Shown here: piece by piece, positions 1-10,546 of the stretch | How the letters are laid out: each line of letters begins with the position of its first letter | How positions within the stretch are numbered: the stretch's first letter is position 1 | Source: an uncultured Candidatus Actinomarina sp. | Lineage (GTDB): Bacteria > Actinomycetota > Acidimicrobiia > Actinomarinales > Actinomarinaceae | NCBI GenBank assembly: GCA_902619825.1 | Contig: CACNFT010000001.1 | Coordinates: 72,620 to 135,528, forward strand | Length of the DNA: 62,909 bases | Reading direction: 5' to 3' | Position numbers and translations under genes: made by a program | The notes under the pieces: model-generated | What the model was told of the DNA's origin: nothing | Seen by the model: the letters and a program-made list of their open reading frames with translations, nothing else | Database searches by the model: none

Positions 1-1629
1 GAGGGCCTTTACAGTTTCTCTAGATATAATTCTTGAACCTATCGCAGCTTGAATTGGTATATCAAATTGTTGACGTGGGATTAGATCAGCTAATTTTTTT
101 ACCCTATTTCTCCCAACATATTCTGCACTGTCTTTTGAAAGAATCGAACTAAATGAATCAACCACCATACCATTAACAAGAATATCTAGTTTGACCAAAC
201 TGCCATCTTCAAATCCTAAAATTTTATAGTCAATTGATGCAAAGCCCTGTGAGATAGATTTAAGTGAATCATAAAATCCTGAGACTAGTTCTAGCAGAGG
301 TAGCTTATATTTAAGCTTGACCATTGTTGTACTTAAGTAAGTTAGGTCTTCCTGTATTCCTCTTTTATCATTTAAGAGTGTCAAAATTGCGCCAAGATAC
401 TCTTTTGGAAATAATAAATCTACTTCGCAAATTCTCTCTTGTAATTTTTTTATATCAGTATATTCATCAAGAATAGATGGGTTTCTTATAACTCTTTCTT
501 CGTCGTTATTCCTTATAAGCTTAAACTCTACTGATGGTGGGGTCACAATCAGTGATAGGTCGAATTCTCTCTCTAATCGCTCAATAACAATCTCTAAATG
601 CAAAAGGCCCAAAAATCCACATCTAAATCCAAATCCGAAGGCAGAAGAGGTTTCTGGTTCAAAGACAAAGCTTGCATCATTTAATACATATTTATCCAAC
701 GATTCCCTTAGTTTTGTAAAATCACCAGAGTCTGAAGGAAATATACTCGAAAAAACTGTAGGTTGAGATTCTTCATATTCTGACAATATTATTGGCTTCT
801 CATCTTCTCCAGTGACTAAAGTGTCCCCAACTCTTATTTGAGATAAATCTTTAGCACCAGTAACGATGTATCCAACTTCGCCAAAGTTTAAACTATCAGA
901 TTTCTGTAAGTTCAAATCAAAATATCCGATATCATTTGCGTCAAATTTAAATCCTGAATTAACAAGCTTTAAATTCATATCTTTTTTAATCTCGCCCCCA
1001 AATACTCTTACTGAAGCTACAACTCCTTTGTAAGAATCAAAGTATGAATCAAAAATTAGTGCATTTACCTTATCGGATTTTTCAATTGGAGCAGTTATTA
1101 AGTTTGGAATTTCTGATATAAGATCTTGAACTCCATCTCCAGTTTTTGCAGAAATATTAAAAATTTCTTCATCCTTAGAACCAATTAGATTGTGTATTTG
1201 TTGAGATACATTTGATATATCAGCATCAACAGAATCTATTTTGTTAATAACAGGAATAATATCTAATCCGGCTTCAATAGCTGCATAGGAATGTGCAAAA
1301 GTCTGAGCTTGTACACCTTTTGTTCCATCTACAAGTAATAATGCTCCATCACAAGCAATTAAAGCTCTAGAAACTTCATAAGAAAAATCTACGTGACCGG
1401 GTGTATCAATTAAGTTTATAATTAAATCATCAAAGATTAATCTGATCGGTTGAGATTTAATGGTAATACCTCTTTCTCTCTCAAGATCCATGTTGTCCAG
1501 AATTTGGTCATTATGATCACCAGGAGTAATTAATCCAGATAATTCGATAAGTCTGTCAGCTAAAGTAGATTTACCATGATCAACATGTGCAATAATCGAA
1601 ATATTTCTTATATTTTTATTTGTTAACAT
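1..1629 (-). CDS. lepA: Elongation factor 4 (LepA), 3' end cut by the window
   Basis: Translational GTPase that acts on the ribosome and is thought to back-translocate or aid assembly. About 543 codons are present and the frame is still open at base 1; the family is near 600 residues, so only the C-terminal tail is missing. Visible motifs: G1 AHVDHGKS at residues 14-21, the ERERGITIK switch region, DTPGHVDF (G3), NKID (G4), and the LepA-specific stretch with GFRCGFLGLLH. The ATG at 1629-1627 follows an AAAG. It is divergent from rpsT with a 39-bp gap, the common lepA/rpsT neighbourhood. Confidence 0.97.
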   Translation of the reverse strand, partial: MLTNKNIRNISIIAHVDHGKSTLADRLIELSGLITPGDHNDQILDNMDLERERGITIKSQPIRLIFDDLIINLIDTPGHVDFSYEVSRALIACDGALLLVDGTKGVQAQTFAHSYAAIEAGLDIIPVINKIDSVDADISNVSQQIHNLIGSKDEEIFNISAKTGDGVQDLISEIPNLITAPIEKSDKVNALIFDSYFDSYKGVVASVRVFGGEIKKDMNLKLVNSGFKFDANDIGYFDLNLQKSDSLNFGEVGYIVTGAKDLSQIRVGDTLVTGEDEKPIILSEYEESQPTVFSSIFPSDSGDFTKLRESLDKYVLNDASFVFEPETSSAFGFGFRCGFLGLLHLEIVIERLEREFDLSLIVTPPSVEFKLIRNNDEERVIRNPSILDEYTDIKKLQERICEVDLLFPKEYLGAILTLLNDKRGIQEDLTYLSTTMVKLKYKLPLLELVSGFYDSLKSISQGFASIDYKILGFEDGSLVKLDILVNGMVVDSFSSILSKDSAEYVGRNRVKKLADLIPRQQFDIPIQAAIGSRIISRETVKAL

Positions 1630-1668
1630 CTTTAATAAGTTATTATCTTATATACCAAGAGGTTTTAG

Positions 1669-1905
1669 ATGGCAAATATTAAATCCCAAAAAAAGAGAAT
1701 TAGACAAGACGAGAAGAAAAATCTTAGAAATAAGGACAAAAAAACAGCTCTAAGAACATCTATTAAAGCTATATTAAATTCAGAAAGTGATGTTGAAAAA
1801 GAACAGAAAGATACTGTAATCAGAAATTTAGATAGAGCTTATTCCAACGGAATAATAACTAAAAATTATAGAGATAGAAATAAATCCCGAATTTCAAAAC
1901 TGTAA
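1669..1905 (+). CDS. rpsT: Small ribosomal subunit protein bS20
   Basis: Primary 16S rRNA-binding protein of the 30S subunit. The 78-residue lysine/arginine-rich helical protein starts MANIKSQKKRIRQ and has the typical late segment LDRAYSNGIITKN. It is slightly short for the family (about 85-88). A purine-rich AAGAGG lies upstream of the ATG. It is divergent from lepA, and its 3' end overlaps the 3' end of the convergent holA-like gene by 12 bp, so the two messages are complementary there. No terminator hairpin is seen between them. Confidence 0.97.
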   Translation: MANIKSQKKRIRQDEKKNLRNKDKKTALRTSIKAILNSESDVEKEQKDTVIRNLDRAYSNGIITKNYRDRNKSRISKL

Positions 1906-2571
1906 TAGATTTTTTATAGAAACCACAAAACGTTTTGCATTTTCTTGATTAAATGAAGAATTAGTATTTAATTTTTCGATCTTATAAATCATACTTAAAG
2001 AATTTTCTAAATCTGTGACATTTAACTTCTCTCTTCTTTTTTGAGCAAGCTCATACTTGTAATCTACTTTTTCAGAAAGTACTTCTGCGACTTTTTTTTC
2101 ATCGTATTTATAAATTAATAACAATCTTTGAAGCTCTTTGTTAAAGTACGACAAGAATTGTCTAAATACTATCTCGTCATTACAGAAATTATCAATAATT
2201 TCATTTGTTAATTTTTTTTGCTTTGAAAAAATAATATTTACCAAGTCCCAGGGGTAAATCTCAGTACTTTTTTTGTTTTCTGGATAATGTGTTTCAATTA
2301 ATTCAGCAACAGCTGAGAATGTTTTTAAATTATTTTTTTTAACTTGAAAAATATACTTCTCATTAAAATCATAATTCATTTTTTTTAAATCACTGTATGT
2401 TACGAAACTATCTGATACAAATTGGAAATTATCACTTTGGAATAATGCTGCAGTATTGTTAGCGGTAAATTCTTCTTGAGAAATTGATACAATACTTCCA
2501 TCGAGATTTATTTCAGATTTTATTTGGTTGATATCTGAAATTAATTTTTCTGTAATTATTAATTTTGTCAC
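1894..2571 (-). CDS. Probable DNA polymerase III delta subunit (HolA-like), short
   Basis: Likely clamp-loader delta subunit, which opens the sliding clamp during replication. Identification rests mostly on position: in actinobacteria holA lies next to rpsT, and here it sits between leuS and rpsT. The 225-residue protein fits the middle and C-terminal helical parts (YPWDLVNIIF, then a Q/R/L-rich helix) but has no clear N-terminal AAA-like fold, and delta is usually 300-340 residues. The start is GTG, immediately after the leuS stop codon (TAAGTG), so translation is probably coupled. It could be a strongly diverged or shortened delta, or another protein. Confidence 0.5.
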   Translation of the reverse strand: MTKLIITEKLISDINQIKSEINLDGSIVSISQEEFTANNTAALFQSDNFQFVSDSFVTYSDLKKMNYDFNEKYIFQVKKNNLKTFSAVAELIETHYPENKKSTEIYPWDLVNIIFSKQKKLTNEIIDNFCNDEIVFRQFLSYFNKELQRLLLIYKYDEKKVAEVLSEKVDYKYELAQKRREKLNVTDLENSLSMIYKIEKLNTNSSFNQENAKRFVVSIKNLLQF

Positions 2572-5010
2572 TTATTGAACTATATTAATTAATTTATCTT
2601 TAATAAATATTACTTTTTTGGCATTTGAAAAATCAATATCAAAATTAGTAGTACAAATTTCTTTAACTTCATCTTCTTCAATTCCTGTGTTAACGATTAA
2701 TGCGTGCCTCTTCTTTCCATTTATTTGAATCACGAGTTCATAAACAGGATTCTCTAGTTTTGTTTCATCAAAGGTTGGCCATTTCTCCTGACTTATATCA
2801 CTATCAAAATAATCTTGGAATATTTCCGAAGCAATATGTGGGGACATTGGGTATAAAAGGATTAATATATTTCGTAAAATTGAATCTTTTAGATCTATCT
2901 GAATCGTATTATCTTCCTTTAGATAATTGCTTAAGTCATTGTTTAATTTCATAAGATCAGATACCGCTGTATTAAACTCAAATTTCTCAAGATGTTGAGT
3001 AATAGATTTTATTGTTTGATTAATTTTTCTCTCAATTTCTTCATCTTTTGAACTAAAAGTATCAGAGGTGTCTTTTTGGTCAATAATTTTGACCATATTA
3101 TCCCAGAACTTATTTAAGAATCTCTTAGTTCCTTCTATACCACCATCATTCCATTCAACACCATCGCTAGGTGGTGCCATAAAAAGAATATATAATCTTA
3201 ATGCGTCAGCACCATGAGTTGCAAAATATGATTCTGGATCAACAATATTTCCTTTTGATTTTGACATCTTTGCCCCACCAAAGTTAATCATCCCCTGAGA
3301 GAAAAGATTATGAAATGGTTCATCAATTTTCATAAAACCAAGATCCCTCAAGGCTCTTACAAAAAACCTTGAATAAAGAAGGTGAAGAATAGCATGTTCG
3401 ACACCACCTATATATTGATCAACCGGTAACCATTCATTTATAAAATCAGATTCGAAAGGTTCATTATCGTTCTTTGGGTCTAAGAATCTCATGTAATACC
3501 AGGATGAATCTACAAAAGTATCCATGGTGTCAGTTTCACGTAGAGCTTTCTTAGAACATTTTGGACAATCAGTTTCAACAAATTCTTTGCTCTTGGACAA
3601 GGGAGATCCATCTGTATTTATATAATCTTTAATTTCTGGAAGTAATACTGGTAAATTTTCATATTTTTCTGGTAATAATCCACAGTCTTCACAATTGATT
3701 AATGGAATTGGACAGCCCCAATACCTCTGTCTACTGATTAACCAATCTCTCAAACGATATGTTGTTTTTTCATCACCAATCTTATTTTTTACTAAAAAGT
3801 CATTTATCTTTTTACTTGCTTCTTCGTGAGAGCCTAAGTCATTGAACTCTCCAGAATTGATAAGGACTCCATTACCTGTAAAGGCTTCATTGTCTACATT
3901 TATTGTTTTTTCTTTATCTATAATTACCTGTCTAATTTCAATATCATATTTTTTTGCGAATTCATAATCTCTCTCATCATGAGCTGGAACTGCCATAATC
4001 GCACCAGTTCCATAATTCACAAGAACATAGTCAGCTATCCATAAAGGTACTTCCTCATTTGTGATGGGATTCATAACTTTCAAAGTGGTATCTACTCCAG
4101 TTTTTTCTTTTGTAATAGACATTCTCTCGAATTCTGACTTATTTACAATTGAGTCTAAATAATTTTGTATCTCATCATTTTTATAAGATTGCTCCATAAT
4201 TTGATTAATTAATTCGTGCTCTGGAGATATGACAGCAAAAGTCATCCCAAACAATGTATCAGGTCTTGTTGTAAAAACATCAAAAGTAAGGTCTGTTCCA
4301 ATTATGTTTAATTCAAATTGAGAGCCTTCAGATTTTCCAATCCAGTTTCTTTGCATCGTTTTCACGTTTTCTGGCCAGTCACCAATCTCATCAAGTCCTT
4401 GTAATAATTCTTCAGAATATTCGGATATCTTCAGAAACCATTGGTTTAAATTTTTTGGTTCTACAGCTGTATCACATCGCTCACAAGAGCCTTCTATAAC
4501 TTGTTCATTAGCTAGAACTGTTCTGCATGAATTACACCAATTTACTGGTGCGTCCTCCTTGTAAGCCAAATCATTTTCAAACAACTTTATAAATAGATAT
4601 TGAGTCCATTTGTAATAATCAACAGAGTGGGCTGCTACTTCCCTATCCCAATCATATAAAGAACCTAATCTGATAATTTGAGATTTCATATTAGCAATTC
4701 TTTCTTCCGTAAATTCTCTTGGATGAATACCAGTTTTAATTGCTGCATTTTCGGCAGGAAGGCCAAATGAGTCCCAGCCCATAGGAGATAAAACATTGAA
4801 GCCATTCATTTGTTTGTATCTAGTAATAACATCACCGATCGTATAGTTCCTTATATGTCCCATATGCAGATCTCCAGAGGGATATGGGTACATACAAAGG
4901 TTGTAAAATTTTGGTTTGTCAGATTTTAAATCACACTTAACAGTTTCACTATTTTCCCAGTGATCCTGCCATTTCTTTTCTATTTTTTTATATTCAAATT
5001 GACTGTTCAT
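2572..5010 (-). CDS. leuS: Leucyl-tRNA synthetase
   Basis: Class I aminoacyl-tRNA synthetase that charges tRNA-Leu. The 812-residue length is normal for the bacterial enzyme. The HIGH-type motif HMGH is at residues 49-52. The CP1 editing domain shows [12 protein letters not shown] and [16 protein letters not shown]. The catalytic KMSKS is in [11 protein letters not shown]. Two zinc-type cysteine pairs (CNSC...CERC; CEDC...CPKC) are visible. The start overlaps the 3' end of the glycosyltransferase gene by 17 bp, so it probably shares that transcript. No T-box or leader peptide is seen, since there is no 5' gap. Confidence 0.98.
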   Translation of the reverse strand: MNSQFEYKKIEKKWQDHWENSETVKCDLKSDKPKFYNLCMYPYPSGDLHMGHIRNYTIGDVITRYKQMNGFNVLSPMGWDSFGLPAENAAIKTGIHPREFTEERIANMKSQIIRLGSLYDWDREVAAHSVDYYKWTQYLFIKLFENDLAYKEDAPVNWCNSCRTVLANEQVIEGSCERCDTAVEPKNLNQWFLKISEYSEELLQGLDEIGDWPENVKTMQRNWIGKSEGSQFELNIIGTDLTFDVFTTRPDTLFGMTFAVISPEHELINQIMEQSYKNDEIQNYLDSIVNKSEFERMSITKEKTGVDTTLKVMNPITNEEVPLWIADYVLVNYGTGAIMAVPAHDERDYEFAKKYDIEIRQVIIDKEKTINVDNEAFTGNGVLINSGEFNDLGSHEEASKKINDFLVKNKIGDEKTTYRLRDWLISRQRYWGCPIPLINCEDCGLLPEKYENLPVLLPEIKDYINTDGSPLSKSKEFVETDCPKCSKKALRETDTMDTFVDSSWYYMRFLDPKNDNEPFESDFINEWLPVDQYIGGVEHAILHLLYSRFFVRALRDLGFMKIDEPFHNLFSQGMINFGGAKMSKSKGNIVDPESYFATHGADALRLYILFMAPPSDGVEWNDGGIEGTKRFLNKFWDNMVKIIDQKDTSDTFSSKDEEIERKINQTIKSITQHLEKFEFNTAVSDLMKLNNDLSNYLKEDNTIQIDLKDSILRNILILLYPMSPHIASEIFQDYFDSDISQEKWPTFDETKLENPVYELVIQINGKKRHALIVNTGIEEDEVKEICTTNFDIDFSNAKKVIFIKDKLINIVQ

Positions 5011-6118
5011 ATACTTTTACTAATTCTGGAAATATATTTTCCTTACTTGATTTTTCTAATTTCTTTTCAATATTAAACAATTTTTTCTGTATTAATTCAA
5101 TATTGTTTTCTAAATCTTGAATAGATGAAGCTATTGAATTCGACAATCCATTGACATCATCAAATAAATAACCTGAGTCTTCGTCAATATAATTTGTCAT
5201 TGGCAAAATATTTCTCGTTATGCAAATCTTTGAGAAACTCATGGCTTCGAGTAGTACCAAACCTAAACCCTCTGAAAATGATGGAAATACAAAAATGTCT
5301 ATATTATTAAAAAATTCTTCTCTATTTTCTATATATCCAAGAAAATTTACGTTTTCAATATTGTCTTTTTCAATCATATTATTTAATTTTTCTAAATACT
5401 CATCGGTCCCACTTCCAGCAATCATTAATTTAAAATCAAGTGATTTAAGCTCGTCTGAATTAAGTGCTTCAATTAAGTCTTCTATCCCTTTATTTACATT
5501 TAGTCTTCCAAGAAATCCAAGGGTTACTCTATCTTTTTTTACAATGGTTTCAGAATTTTTGATGTCTATCCAGTAAGGTATGACCACAACATTCAATTCA
5601 TGATTAAGATTTTCAATCCAACTTTTTACTTCCTCAGAAATCGCGATTATCGAAAAAGCAGATTGCCAATGTTTAGAGAGTTTCTTCATAAAGTATTTTC
5701 TTAGGTTATTGCTTAAACTACCTTTTTCTAAATATGTATCATATTTTCCATGAACACTTACAATCCATTTAATTTTTTTTGATAAATATTTTTTTGTTCT
5801 GTAGACCATATAATCGCTACGAGGTTGATGTGAATGAATAATATCAAATTTTTCATTGTTGAATTTTGAATACATAGAAAAATATGAAAATAAATTAAAC
5901 ATTCTCGGACCATTAAGTCTTGTAATGTTTATGCCATTTTTAAGTAGTTCGCTTTCTATTGAATATGATTCAGTGCTATCTTCACCAATAACAATTAAAT
6001 GGACATCCATCCCATCATTTAGCTGTGCATTGATTAGGTCCAACAAATGCGATTCAGCACCTCCCCTATTTAAAGAATTGATAACATGACAAATTTTCAT
6101 AATCTTGGCGTTATCCAT
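4994..6118 (-). CDS. Glycosyltransferase family 4 (GT-B fold)
   Basis: Transfers a sugar from a nucleotide donor to a surface glycan or lipid acceptor; the substrate is not predictable. The N-terminal [10 protein letters not shown] is the typical acceptor-side loop of GT4 enzymes, and [11 protein letters not shown] lies in the first Rossmann domain. The C-terminal domain has [18 protein letters not shown] and the EX7E-type motif [17 protein letters not shown]. The ATG at residue 7 (MKICHVIN, near 6100) is a better family start and would give only a few bases of overlap with the upstream gene. It is the last gene of the cassette that begins beside tRNA-Ala. Confidence 0.9.
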   Translation of the reverse strand: MDNAKIMKICHVINSLNRGGAESHLLDLINAQLNDGMDVHLIVIGEDSTESYSIESELLKNGINITRLNGPRMFNLFSYFSMYSKFNNEKFDIIHSHQPRSDYMVYRTKKYLSKKIKWIVSVHGKYDTYLEKGSLSNNLRKYFMKKLSKHWQSAFSIIAISEEVKSWIENLNHELNVVVIPYWIDIKNSETIVKKDRVTLGFLGRLNVNKGIEDLIEALNSDELKSLDFKLMIAGSGTDEYLEKLNNMIEKDNIENVNFLGYIENREEFFNNIDIFVFPSFSEGLGLVLLEAMSFSKICITRNILPMTNYIDEDSGYLFDDVNGLSNSIASSIQDLENNIELIQKKLFNIEKKLEKSSKENIFPELVKVYEQSI

Positions 6119-6744
6119 GTAGATTTTGGAGGAAACAGAGAGTCGTTTTCTACAATTTCAGATACTTTTATGGGGGTAAAATTTACAATTATTTCATCAT
6201 TAGTTTTATTTTCATCCAACGCTGAGCTTATATACTCATTAACGTAACAAAAATTTTTAAATTCATAAAGTTGATAAATATCCAAAATTTCCTTATTGAA
6301 AAACTTAACATCATCTACTGAAACAAAGAATTTTGAAGAGACATTGTTTGAAAAATTATAATTTTCAAGAATTTCCTCAAATTCTTTTTTTCTAATTATT
6401 AAACGTGATGGGTAAGAAAGAATTTCTACATCATCAATTGAAATAAGTACTAATTCAATTGATTTGTCAATATCATTTCTTTTCAAATATTCATATCGAT
6501 GATGCCCATCTAACAGAATCATTTTCTTTCCTTTTAAATCATTTATATTTTTGATATTTGTTATATTCATATCAATTCCAAATAAAAGTGGTTCAAAAGA
6601 TTCTTCCATGTTTTCAATTGGGGAATTTATTTCTTCATGGGTCATTATCTCGATAAAGTTAGTATTTGAAAAATTAATTTCAAGTTTAAGACCTTCAACG
6701 TCGTAGTTTTCAAATTGATAAACTGTGAAGTTATTATTTTCCAT
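6097..6744 (-). CDS. Short DUF1015-like protein (ParB/SerK-like fold)
   Basis: The motif LLDGHHRYEYL matches the DGHHR signature of DUF1015 proteins, a ParB/Srx-like family related to the free-serine kinase SerK. The C-terminus [12 protein letters not shown] matches the family ending. DUF1015 proteins are normally about 400 residues, so this 215-residue version is much shortened. I chose the ATG at 6744 (MENNNFTVY): the in-frame TTG at 6786 would lie deep inside serC. It directly follows serC, a pairing that supports a link to serine metabolism, but activity is not shown. Confidence 0.65.
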   Translation of the reverse strand: MENNNFTVYQFENYDVEGLKLEINFSNTNFIEIMTHEEINSPIENMEESFEPLLFGIDMNITNIKNINDLKGKKMILLDGHHRYEYLKRNDIDKSIELVLISIDDVEILSYPSRLIIRKKEFEEILENYNFSNNVSSKFFVSVDDVKFFNKEILDIYQLYEFKNFCYVNEYISSALDENKTNDEIIVNFTPIKVSEIVENDSLFPPKSTWITPRL

Positions 6745-7804
6745 TATCTGCAAAAAATTTGTCAATATATTCTGACAAGTAGTCAACCATTTCGTCTGTA
6801 ATTGAATTGTAAAGACTAATTCTTATTCCCCCCTGGCTTCTATGTCCATTCAGACCAAGTATTCCTTTTTCAGTTGCTTCTATAAGAAATTTCTTTTCCA
6901 AATCCTCATTTTTGAATTTAAAAATTATATTGGATCTACTTTTTGAATAGTCACTGACAGGTATTATTACAAAATCACCATAACTCTCTAATTGTTCATA
7001 TAGTCTTGATGATTGTCTAATTGATTTTTTTTCAAAATAGTTTATACCTCCCATTGCAATCATCCAATCGGTTACCAGCTTTAGGACATATATCGAAAAA
7101 GTAGGAGGTGTGTTCAACAAAGAATTCTTTTCCACCAATTGTCCAAGGTTGAGGTATCTAGAATTATCTTTTGAATTTAAATATTTTTCATCTCCAATAC
7201 ATATAGAGACTCCTGGAATGCCCATATTTTTTTGAGCTCCTGCATAAACATAAGCTAAATTGTCCCATTCAAAACTATAAGAACCAATATCTGAGGACAT
7301 ATCAATAAGTAATGAATCATGTTCAATTTTATTGAATTCCCTTAGTTGGACACCATTTATTGTCTCGTTTGAAGTTAGGTGCAAATAATCAACACCTTCG
7401 AGGTCCCAGGGTGTTTGAATATAATTTTCAATTTCATTATCGCTTACTTCAATTATTTTCGTATCTCTAATTTTTGAGAAATCTTCAACTGAGTACCTCC
7501 CCCATGTTCCTGTGACTAGACATCCTAAAAGTTTATTTTCTTTATCAAAGTTATTAGCGATAAAGGTATTCTGATATGTTGCTCCCCCTTGCAAGAGAAG
7601 AGTGAAATAATTAGATGGAATATTAAAAATATTTATCATATTCTCTTGAAGAGCGTTTATTAATGTTTCAAAGTCTTTAGATCTGTGTCCAATCTCTAGA
7701 ATTGACAAACCAGTTTTTTGATAATTAGCTATTGCCTCTTGGGACTTGCTGATAATAGAAGGATCTAATCTTGCTGGACCCGGTGAAAAATTATGTATTT
7801 GCAT
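6734..7804 (-). CDS. serC: Phosphoserine aminotransferase
   Basis: PLP enzyme that converts 3-phosphohydroxypyruvate and glutamate to phosphoserine in serine synthesis; it can also act in pyridoxal phosphate synthesis. The 356-residue protein begins HNFSPGPARLDPSII, has the phosphate-binding GGATYQ, the PLP lysine in AGAQKNMGIPGVSICIG, and the ending GGIRISLYNSI. All are SerC hallmarks. It overlaps the Wzy-like gene by 14 bp and the DUF1015-like gene by 11 bp. An amino-acid gene inside a surface-polysaccharide cassette is unexpected. It may feed serine to a glycan substituent, or simply be a relocated housekeeping gene. Confidence 0.95.
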   Translation of the reverse strand: MQIHNFSPGPARLDPSIISKSQEAIANYQKTGLSILEIGHRSKDFETLINALQENMINIFNIPSNYFTLLLQGGATYQNTFIANNFDKENKLLGCLVTGTWGRYSVEDFSKIRDTKIIEVSDNEIENYIQTPWDLEGVDYLHLTSNETINGVQLREFNKIEHDSLLIDMSSDIGSYSFEWDNLAYVYAGAQKNMGIPGVSICIGDEKYLNSKDNSRYLNLGQLVEKNSLLNTPPTFSIYVLKLVTDWMIAMGGINYFEKKSIRQSSRLYEQLESYGDFVIIPVSDYSKSRSNIIFKFKNEDLEKKFLIEATEKGILGLNGHRSQGGIRISLYNSITDEMVDYLSEYIDKFFADNGK

Positions 7805-9176
7805 TTATATCATCTTTCTTAAAAATCAAATTATACGCTACACCAATGATTAAGCCATAGAATGCATTGACTTCTTCAACTGGACTAATAAAGAAAAATA
7901 AAATAAAACTGGAAAAGAAAAACAATTTAAGTAACTCTTTTTTTTGAACAATAATGTTAAGGAATATTAAAAACAGTATAAGAGGAAAAATAATTCCGAA
8001 AGCTTGAGTATAAAACACAAACAAATTTTGAACATTTAGATCATATTTAAGTAGTGAATAATTACCAGTACCAAAATTTTGGGTGCTATATCTTTGGAGA
8101 AGATACTTAGGTAATGTCCTATTCGTAAAATACATTTCTTCATTAACTCTTACTGAAGAATAATCTTGATAATCAGAGTTAATATTGATAATGCTTTTAG
8201 GTGTAATATCTCTCAATGAGTTAATAAAAAAATTCAATACATTTAATCTGTCATTACCCAGACCCAATTCTTCAGTGTCTGAATTTACATCAATTTTTAT
8301 TTCACCAGAAGCATTCATTTTTTGAACATCTTCTTCATATTCAATACATTGCCTACTATCTGAATTTAAATTACATTCAAAAACTCCAAAATTAGACATT
8401 ACAAGTGAAATAACCAAAAACAATAAAAGCGATTTATTTAACTCTTTTGTTTTTAGATAGTTAAATAAGACGAACGTAAGAAAAAGCATACAAAATAGAC
8501 GCAAATAATTACTTCTTGATAAACCTAATGCAACTCCAGAAATTATGGATAACAAATAATTACTAGTTTTATATTTGTAAAGATACAAAACAACGAGTGG
8601 CATTAAAAAAGATATTAATAAAACTGGCTCTCTAAATGTACCCATTGCTCTGTGTGGTTCTGATAACCAAAAAGTAGATTGGTCGGAGTCTCCAAAAAGA
8701 TTAGTGTTTGATCTATTTCTTATAAATTCACTTAAGTCATAGATTTGGGCGATAAATATATAGATTGTCAAAGCTGACATTACTCCAATTAAATATTTCC
8801 AAGTATCAAAAAAGGACATTATTTTTTCATTTCTAAAGTAAGTCAATGAAAATAAAAGAACTATAACAAATGAGAATATGTTAAGTAATCGTAAAAAGAG
8901 GTATTGTATTTCTCCTTGTGAAACTTCATTGAAGAAAATATATATTATCTGTGGAATCATGACGATTGCAATCAATATTGAAACAATTACAAGATTTTTT
9001 GAGTCATAAAATAATTTGTATTTAGTTAAAGCAAACAAAAACAATATGGTCATACCTAACCATGGAATTGGTATGCCAAAAATTTGATAAGCATCCAAAA
9101 AAACGAGTAAAACAGAAACCATTAAAAACATAATTTCGTAAGTGTTTTGGCTTGATTGTTTATTTATCTGCATCAT
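7791..9176 (-). CDS. Polytopic membrane protein, O-antigen polymerase/ligase (Wzy/WaaL)-like
   Basis: 461 residues with roughly ten hydrophobic segments and a long polar loop (about residues 270-370) between late transmembrane helices. That topology is typical of Wzy polymerases and O-antigen ligases. No catalytic motif is clear, as is usual in these fast-diverging proteins. Its position between a Wzx-like flippase and a glycosyltransferase supports a role in polymerising or attaching a surface glycan. The name is inferred from topology and context only. Confidence 0.65.
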   Translation of the reverse strand: MMQINKQSSQNTYEIMFLMVSVLLVFLDAYQIFGIPIPWLGMTILFLFALTKYKLFYDSKNLVIVSILIAIVMIPQIIYIFFNEVSQGEIQYLFLRLLNIFSFVIVLLFSLTYFRNEKIMSFFDTWKYLIGVMSALTIYIFIAQIYDLSEFIRNRSNTNLFGDSDQSTFWLSEPHRAMGTFREPVLLISFLMPLVVLYLYKYKTSNYLLSIISGVALGLSRSNYLRLFCMLFLTFVLFNYLKTKELNKSLLLFLVISLVMSNFGVFECNLNSDSRQCIEYEEDVQKMNASGEIKIDVNSDTEELGLGNDRLNVLNFFINSLRDITPKSIININSDYQDYSSVRVNEEMYFTNRTLPKYLLQRYSTQNFGTGNYSLLKYDLNVQNLFVFYTQAFGIIFPLILFLIFLNIIVQKKELLKLFFFSSFILFFFISPVEEVNAFYGLIIGVAYNLIFKKDDINANT

Positions 9177-9200
9177 TCTTATGTTAATGTTGAGATTTAT

Positions 9201-10451
9201 TCAATTTGATTTTATTTTTATCAAATATATGGTGTATTCAAATAATTTTTGTAAAACCATTGCAGAGCTTAAAGCAATAGCGACTCCTATGGAGGAAAAA
9301 GAATCAGATAATAAGACTGCTAAAACGAGAAATACAAAAGAGTAAACAATTCGTCCATAAGCATGAAACTGGATTAAATCAGCAAACAATAGATACTGTC
9401 TTATCCAGAAACTTAACAAATAAGTAGTGAATCCTATTAACAACACCATCATTGGCTCAAATGAATTAATAAATTCCTCGTTACCAATAAATAAAATAAG
9501 ATTTCGTCCAAAAATGAAGTATATTCCAAATAACAATATTGAAATTGGTAACAAAATTTTCCTTAAGAAAGAAGTTATATTGAAATCTTTGTCCTCAGAC
9601 TTTAATTTGTTTTGTAGCCAAGGATTAAATGTAACAACAAGATAATTTATAGGTTCAACTAATCTTTTTGCAAATTGATATATTCCAACAGTCTGTATAT
9701 CAACGACTATAGCTAGTAAAATTACATCAAAATGTTGTGGTATAAGACCAATAATTTGGTCATATCTAATTTTTCCATAAGAAGATCTGATGGATTTTGA
9801 ATATGCTTTGAAATGTCGAATCTTGAAATCTGAAGAGTCGCGATATTTATTTGAGAGATATAAACCAAAAAGCCCAAAGGTAATTCCATAGATTGATTGT
9901 GCAATTAGATAGTTTTCTACACTTGGATCATTTAAAAGTAAAAATACTAATGCAATAAACCTAACTACTACACTGCTAATTTCAAGTATTGAGTATCTTC
10001 TTAAATCATTATGAAAAATCAGTATAGATTTACTTGTTTCTGAAAAAGTCTGAATAATTCTTGTAAGTAAATAAATTAATAGAACATTTGATAATGTTTC
10101 AATGCCAAAATAATCACCCAAAGATGAATTAATAATTATTGGATTTGTAAAAATTACAATACAAAGTAAAAAACTACCAATTCCGGTTAAGAAGTTGAAA
10201 AAGATAGATTCAAAATAAAAGTTTTTTCCATCCTTAAGAACAAGAAGATTTACATCACTATTTCTTGCATGTGAAGCACGAAAGATAAGACTTGGTACTG
10301 CAATTAAAAGTACTACTGCACCATATTTGGCAGGTCCGAGTTGGTTAACAACAAACGACACTTGGATTACAGAGATTATTGCAATGGCAGATTGTGAACC
10401 AATCAAATCTTTTGTTTGATTAAATATTTCTCTTATATATTTTAAGTTCAT
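9201..10451 (-). CDS. Polysaccharide flippase, Wzx/MATE-type
   Basis: 416-residue integral membrane protein with about 12-14 hydrophobic helices, in the style of Wzx/RfbX exporters that flip undecaprenyl-linked oligosaccharides across the membrane. The early segment ISVIQVSFVVNQLGPAKYGA is typical of this superfamily. The ORF is open upstream, but its first 17 codons are read through tRNA-Ala, so the real start is ATG 10451-10449 (MNLKYIREIF). It is the first gene of the cassette, 9 bp after the tRNA. Confidence 0.8.
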   Translation of the reverse strand: MNLKYIREIFNQTKDLIGSQSAIAIISVIQVSFVVNQLGPAKYGAVVLLIAVPSLIFRASHARNSDVNLLVLKDGKNFYFESIFFNFLTGIGSFLLCIVIFTNPIIINSSLGDYFGIETLSNVLLIYLLTRIIQTFSETSKSILIFHNDLRRYSILEISSVVVRFIALVFLLLNDPSVENYLIAQSIYGITFGLFGLYLSNKYRDSSDFKIRHFKAYSKSIRSSYGKIRYDQIIGLIPQHFDVILLAIVVDIQTVGIYQFAKRLVEPINYLVVTFNPWLQNKLKSEDKDFNITSFLRKILLPISILLFGIYFIFGRNLILFIGNEEFINSFEPMMVLLIGFTTYLLSFWIRQYLLFADLIQFHAYGRIVYSFVFLVLAVLLSDSFSSIGVAIALSSAMVLQKLFEYTIYLIKIKSN

Positions 10452-10460
10452 ATTTGTTTG

Positions 10461-10533
10461 TGGAGCTGAGGGGATTTGAACCCCTGACCCCGTGCATGCC
10501 ATGCACGTGCTCTGCCAACTGAGCTACAGCCCC
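10461..10533 (-). tRNA. tRNA-Ala (GGC)
   Basis: 73-nt cloverleaf. The acceptor stem pairs GGGGCTG with CAGCTCC, with discriminator A. The D-arm is in CTCAGTTGGCAGAGC, the anticodon loop is ATGGCAT with anticodon GGC, and the T-loop is GTTCAAATC. CCA is not encoded. It lies between rsfS and the flippase gene and marks the left edge of the polysaccharide cassette. Confidence 0.97.
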
Positions 10534-10546
10534 AATACAATTAAGG

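Noticed and set aside
10452-10502. Upstream extension of the flippase frame
   Set aside because: It is read through tRNA-Ala; the ATG at 10451 gives a normal family N-terminus.
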